Shown: one piece after another, positions 61,057-64,000 of the stretch
How the letters are laid out: each line of letters starts with the position of its first letter
Position numbering within the stretch: position 1 is the first letter of the stretch
Source: Methylotuvimicrobium sp. KM2
Lineage (GTDB): Bacteria > Pseudomonadota > Gammaproteobacteria > Methylococcales > Methylomonadaceae
Length of the DNA: 64,000 nt
Direction: 5' to 3'
Assembly: GCF_038051925.1 (NCBI RefSeq)
Contig: NZ_CP150634.1
Span: 2,454,300-2,518,299, forward strand
Position numbers and translations under genes: made by a program
Notes under the pieces: model-generated
The model's input: only the letters and a program-made list of their open reading frames with translations
Databases searched by the model: none
What the model was told of the DNA's origin: nothing

Positions 61057-63000
61057 CTAGTTAATTTTTGTCAAGCCGCCCTGCAGAATCAACATGCCGT
61101 CTCCTTTAACCGTGGTCATTGGGCTCTTTATTTCAGACATCGCACTCCCCTCCACTTTTATCATAGTTCCTTTGATCGTGATCCCTGCTTGGGTGATTTC
61201 GATACTGTTCCCGCCCACTTTGAGCTCGATGGACTGCATCGCTTCAATCGTGCTTTTACCGGAATCGATCTTGACCGAATGATTGCCGGTCGACACCTTC
61301 AAATCATAATTACCCTGATCGATCTCGATGTTACGATTGCCTGTTTCAATTTTCAACTTATCGTTACCGTCATGCAAAGTAACGGTTCTATCGTTTTGGA
61401 TCTCAATTGTTTGATCGCCCTTGTCTTTTTTATCCAAACCGATCTTGCGTGTCTCGTTATTTTCGATTACACAATTAAGGTCTTTTTCGGCATGAATGTA
61501 AACCTCTTCCTCGCCTTTTTTGTCCTCAAAACGTAATTCGTTGAAGTTATCGGCCGTACCTTCTTTTGAACTACGGGTCTTGATACCGCTTTGGGTTTTG
61601 TTGGAAGGTAAATCATAAGGCGGCATTTGATCGTCGTTGTAAACTCTCCCGGTTATCAATGGACGGTCCGGATCGCCCTCCAAAAAACTGACGACGACCT
61701 CTTGACCGATCCGCGGCAAAGAAATCCAACCCCATTTCTTACCGGCCATCGGCTGAGAAACCCTGACCCAACACGAGCTATTTTCATCGTCTTGCCCTTC
61801 CCTGTCCCAATGAAACTGTACCTTGACGCGGCCGTATTTATCGGTCCAAATCTCCTCACCTGAAGGACCGACGACAATCGCGGTCTGCGACCCTGAAACC
61901 GAAGGTTTGGGTGTCGATCTGATCGATCGAAAGGCTTGCTTTGCATCAATCGCGTCGAAACTGCATTGAAAAATTTCACCGCCTCCACCCATGCCTGAAA
62001 CGCAATCGTCGCCTTGAATAATATAGGATGCCGACACAACGACATGTTCGATGTTTTCTTCGTCAAAATAAAAATCGCTTAGTGTGAATTTCATGCCGGG
62101 AATGAGGCCCAAAGCATTGCCTTGACCACGCTTAATGGAATAGGCATTTTGCCGCTCTTCCAAGCGCTTATCGACGAGCTTGCTGTCTACTGTTGATGAC
62201 GAGAATTTTCCTGGAAAATCGTAGACTTCCTGTCCGGATTGAGAATATTCCCCCGGATTGTGTTTTTTGATTGTTAAATCGGAACCAGGCGATTCAAAAT
62301 CGAAATCGTTCAGTTCGAATTTACCTGTCGTGACTTGGTTTTCTTGAAACCACTCGTGAATGTGATCGCGCTCGCGGTTTGCTTCGTTTCCATCCGGAAA
62401 ATATGGAATGGACTGATAACCGCTTTGAGTTTCGAAAGCTTTGTTCGAATCGGTAATCACAAGTTTATGTTTGTCGTCTTGATGCTCAAAGTAATAAAAA
62501 ATGCCGTCGTATTCCATCAAGCGACTGATGAAATCGAAATCGCTTTCTCTATATTGAACGCAATAATCCAAGGTTTTGTATTCGCCGTCCAATTTATAAA
62601 GAACATCGGCAAAAGAATAGTTGTTCAATACTGCCTTGATAACATCGATTACCGATTTATCTTGAAAAATTCGGCAATCGGCATTAAGGGTTAAATACCA
62701 TAACCAAGGCCTTAATGTTGCACGGTAACAACTGAAACGACTACGGAGCCCTATATGCTTGAATTGCACGATCTCACCGTTAAAATACCGCGTACCCCCG
62801 TTAGGTAGATCCAGCTTGACTGTCATTCCTTTACCCAACAATTGATCGGCTTTGACACTGCCCAGTTTCAGATCGCGAACTAACTCTACCTCAAACTCGA
62901 ATAATCGACCGATGGATTCTATCCCCGTCATACGATAGAAAACCAGCTGATCATCGCCTAAAGGGGTATCGGCAGTAACGGATCTATTGTTTTGTGCCAT
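61057..63000 (-). CDS. vgrG: Type VI secretion system tip protein VgrG (copy 2)
   Basis: The 647-residue VgrG has the same gp27/OB core as copy 1 (DTPLGDDQLVFYRMTGIESI, YCVQYRESDFDFISRLMEYD, GEEIWTDKYGRVKVQFHWD, WGWISLPRIGQEVVVSF). Its C-terminal beta-helix differs: DRTVTLHDGNDKLKIETGNR, NIEIDQGNYDLKVSTGNHSV, KIDSGKSTIEAMQSIELKVG and a final ITIKGTMIKVEGSAM. It lacks the octapeptide array of copy 1. The duplication with tail divergence suggests that each VgrG serves its own downstream cargo set: DUF6931 here, PAAR and DUF6484/DUF2169 for copy 1. Confidence 0.96.
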   Translation of the reverse strand: MAQNNRSVTADTPLGDDQLVFYRMTGIESIGRLFEFEVELVRDLKLGSVKADQLLGKGMTVKLDLPNGGTRYFNGEIVQFKHIGLRSRFSCYRATLRPWLWYLTLNADCRIFQDKSVIDVIKAVLNNYSFADVLYKLDGEYKTLDYCVQYRESDFDFISRLMEYDGIFYYFEHQDDKHKLVITDSNKAFETQSGYQSIPYFPDGNEANRERDHIHEWFQENQVTTGKFELNDFDFESPGSDLTIKKHNPGEYSQSGQEVYDFPGKFSSSTVDSKLVDKRLEERQNAYSIKRGQGNALGLIPGMKFTLSDFYFDEENIEHVVVSASYIIQGDDCVSGMGGGGEIFQCSFDAIDAKQAFRSIRSTPKPSVSGSQTAIVVGPSGEEIWTDKYGRVKVQFHWDREGQDDENSSCWVRVSQPMAGKKWGWISLPRIGQEVVVSFLEGDPDRPLITGRVYNDDQMPPYDLPSNKTQSGIKTRSSKEGTADNFNELRFEDKKGEEEVYIHAEKDLNCVIENNETRKIGLDKKDKGDQTIEIQNDRTVTLHDGNDKLKIETGNRNIEIDQGNYDLKVSTGNHSVKIDSGKSTIEAMQSIELKVGGNSIEITQAGITIKGTMIKVEGSAMSEIKSPMTTVKGDGMLILQGGLTKIN

Positions 63001-63088
63001 GATTTATAAATTTCCGGTTATAAAGTGCTCTAGCAGAGCCGACTGAAAAAACTGGTTTTATTGGCTCGCTTATACCCTTTGCTAGTTA

Positions 63089-63103
63089 AATTTAGGTGCT
63101 GGG
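63089..63103. repeat. Half copy of the 64-bp hairpin module
   Basis: AAATTTAGGTGCTGGG followed by TGAATACGTCCATGTAGGCTC matches the right arm and right flank of the copies at 36443 and 43829. The left arm is missing. Confidence 0.7.
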
Positions 63104-63170
63104 TGAATACGTCCATGTAGGCTCTAGGCAGCATCCATGCTGTCAGTTTCATTGCTTACTTGCCTTAATT

Positions 63171-63785
63171 TCAGACTGGAAATACTCCAATCAATGTCTT
63201 GATAATACCGTTTGCGCCAACACCCATTTTGGTAAGCTGGTAATAAAAACTCCATTGCCTAGTTTTAGAGTTACGGACACCAAAAGTGATCACATGAACA
63301 GGATCTTTATCCGAGCCCATATACATATGCGGACTCACGATCGTACTTCCCAATTTACTACCCTTCAAGATAGCGTCCTGTTTGTTCCATGCATTATTTT
63401 GCGATTTCATATTAATGTGAGCAACATAGCGTGAACCATCCTCGGCTGGAGAACCAACGCCAAAGCTGCAACCGTTCATCGGTGCAGTAAACATGATATT
63501 TGCGGCATTGCTTACTGTCGTAGACTGAATAGAGTCATCCTGATAAGGGCACCAATATATTTCCATTATGCCCTCAACATTACCCCCATTACCTGCAGGC
63601 CGAGCCATATAAGTTGCAATCTGCGCCCCTGGACGTTCGACACTACTTGCAAGACCATTAAGTTTTTCCAACGTAAAAAATTTTTTACCTCCTGTTTTAT
63701 TAACATCACCTCCTTCAGGAGTGGAAACGATGTTATTTTGCATGAACTCAACAGGGTCAGAAAGAAAGCGATCTACAGCTGGCAT
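63171..63785 (-). CDS. Unrecognised protein at the head of the VgrG unit, possible T6SS cargo
   Basis: The 204-residue protein has no signal peptide, and I do not recognise its family. Visible features are an N-terminal MPAVDRFLSDPVEFMQNNIV, a polar KTGGKKFFTLEKLNGLASSV segment and a mixed alpha/beta centre (GIMEIYWCPYQDDSIQSTTV, NIMFTAPMNGCSFGVGSP). A C-terminal part follows with SPHMYMGSDKDPVHVITFGV and WSFYYQLTKMGVGANGIIKT. GAGG precedes the ATG. It is separated from vgrG copy 2 by 170 bp holding a mini-element remnant. Position suggests a secreted effector or Hcp-like cargo protein; nothing in the sequence proves it. Confidence 0.6.
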   Translation of the reverse strand: MPAVDRFLSDPVEFMQNNIVSTPEGGDVNKTGGKKFFTLEKLNGLASSVERPGAQIATYMARPAGNGGNVEGIMEIYWCPYQDDSIQSTTVSNAANIMFTAPMNGCSFGVGSPAEDGSRYVAHINMKSQNNAWNKQDAILKGSKLGSTIVSPHMYMGSDKDPVHVITFGVRNSKTRQWSFYYQLTKMGVGANGIIKTLIGVFPV

Positions 63786-64000
63786 AAAAACCTCAATTTT
63801 ATGAATAATAATTTTATCGACTACCTAAGAATTCGGTCATCAAAACTTCTCTTAATCGGCAATGCGACTATCAAGGTGAACTTTAGAATAGGTTCTTATC
63901 CGCAAAAACCAGTGAGATAAGTTTATCAACCTTGATGTGGTTTTCCTTTTTTTCGCATCAATGCACGGTTCCCCCACATTAACTTGCTGTTAAAATTATT

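Noticed and set aside
48209..63785. A complete type VI secretion system
   Set aside because: Only tip, adaptor and cargo-type genes are visible; no sheath (TssB/TssC), Hcp of recognisable type, baseplate, membrane complex or ClpV gene is in the window.

Overview
The window looks like a chromosomal segment of a gammaproteobacterium, most likely a methanotroph-like member of the Methylococcales. The bamE / rnfH-ratA / smpB gene order is gammaproteobacterial. TIGR04073 proteins, an HrpA helicase, a [NiFe]-hydrogenase maturation set, Ser/Thr kinases and many palindromic mini-elements fit that group. No methane or methanol oxidation gene lies here, so the assignment is an inference from gene content.

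Layout. (1) 1-5.4 kb, housekeeping: bamE (5' cut by the window edge), then rnfH, ratA and a sodium symporter on the minus strand, smpB, a HopJ-family gene, and an overlapping FAD oxidoreductase / MnmM-like methyltransferase pair that may modify tRNA wobble uridine. (2) 5.5-13.6 kb: a tandem pair of TIGR04073 genes, a repeat-rich stretch, hrpA, a small exported helical protein, ppnP, then decayed sequence with an inverted hrpA fragment. (3) 13.7-23.3 kb: a visibly GC-rich, tightly overlapping operon of HD-GYP response regulator, PAS protein, KaiC-like ATPase, two KaiB proteins, a second PAS protein and a large hybrid histidine kinase. It resembles a transferred KaiBC signalling island without kaiA. 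(4) 23.4-26.1 kb: class V aminotransferase, ketosteroid-isomerase-like protein and gloA. (5) 26.3-39.4 kb: hydrogenase maturation genes hypB, hypD, hypF, hypE (opposite strand), hupE, hypC and hypA, plus rubredoxin and its reductase. Among them sit a Usp-like protein, a SulP transporter fused to two Usp domains, and an OmpR-type regulator. An 11-bp-periodic operator-like array precedes the Usp gene. (6) 39.4-48.2 kb: a phosphosignalling group made of a PAS-PP2C phosphatase, two membrane Ser/Thr kinases and an autotransporter. (7) 48.2-63.8 kb, minus strand: a type VI secretion cargo cluster with TIGR02270 protein, DUF4150/HNH-type toxin and candidate immunity protein, a ketosynthase-like pseudo-enzyme, DUF2169, DUF6484, two VgrG proteins, PAAR and DUF6931. 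Its centre is broken by an IS30-family element and a 101-bp mini-element that together wreck a PIN gene. No T6SS sheath, baseplate or ClpV gene is present.

Between the genes lies a family of nested palindromic mini-elements that share modules: a 64-65 bp hairpin, a 101-bp element and 180-290 bp elements with terminal inverted repeats. There is also a RAYT remnant beside REP-like hairpins and a large three-way-junction palindrome. I found no rRNA, tRNA, tmRNA or CRISPR array. Most calls rest on motif recognition by eye; no database search was possible.
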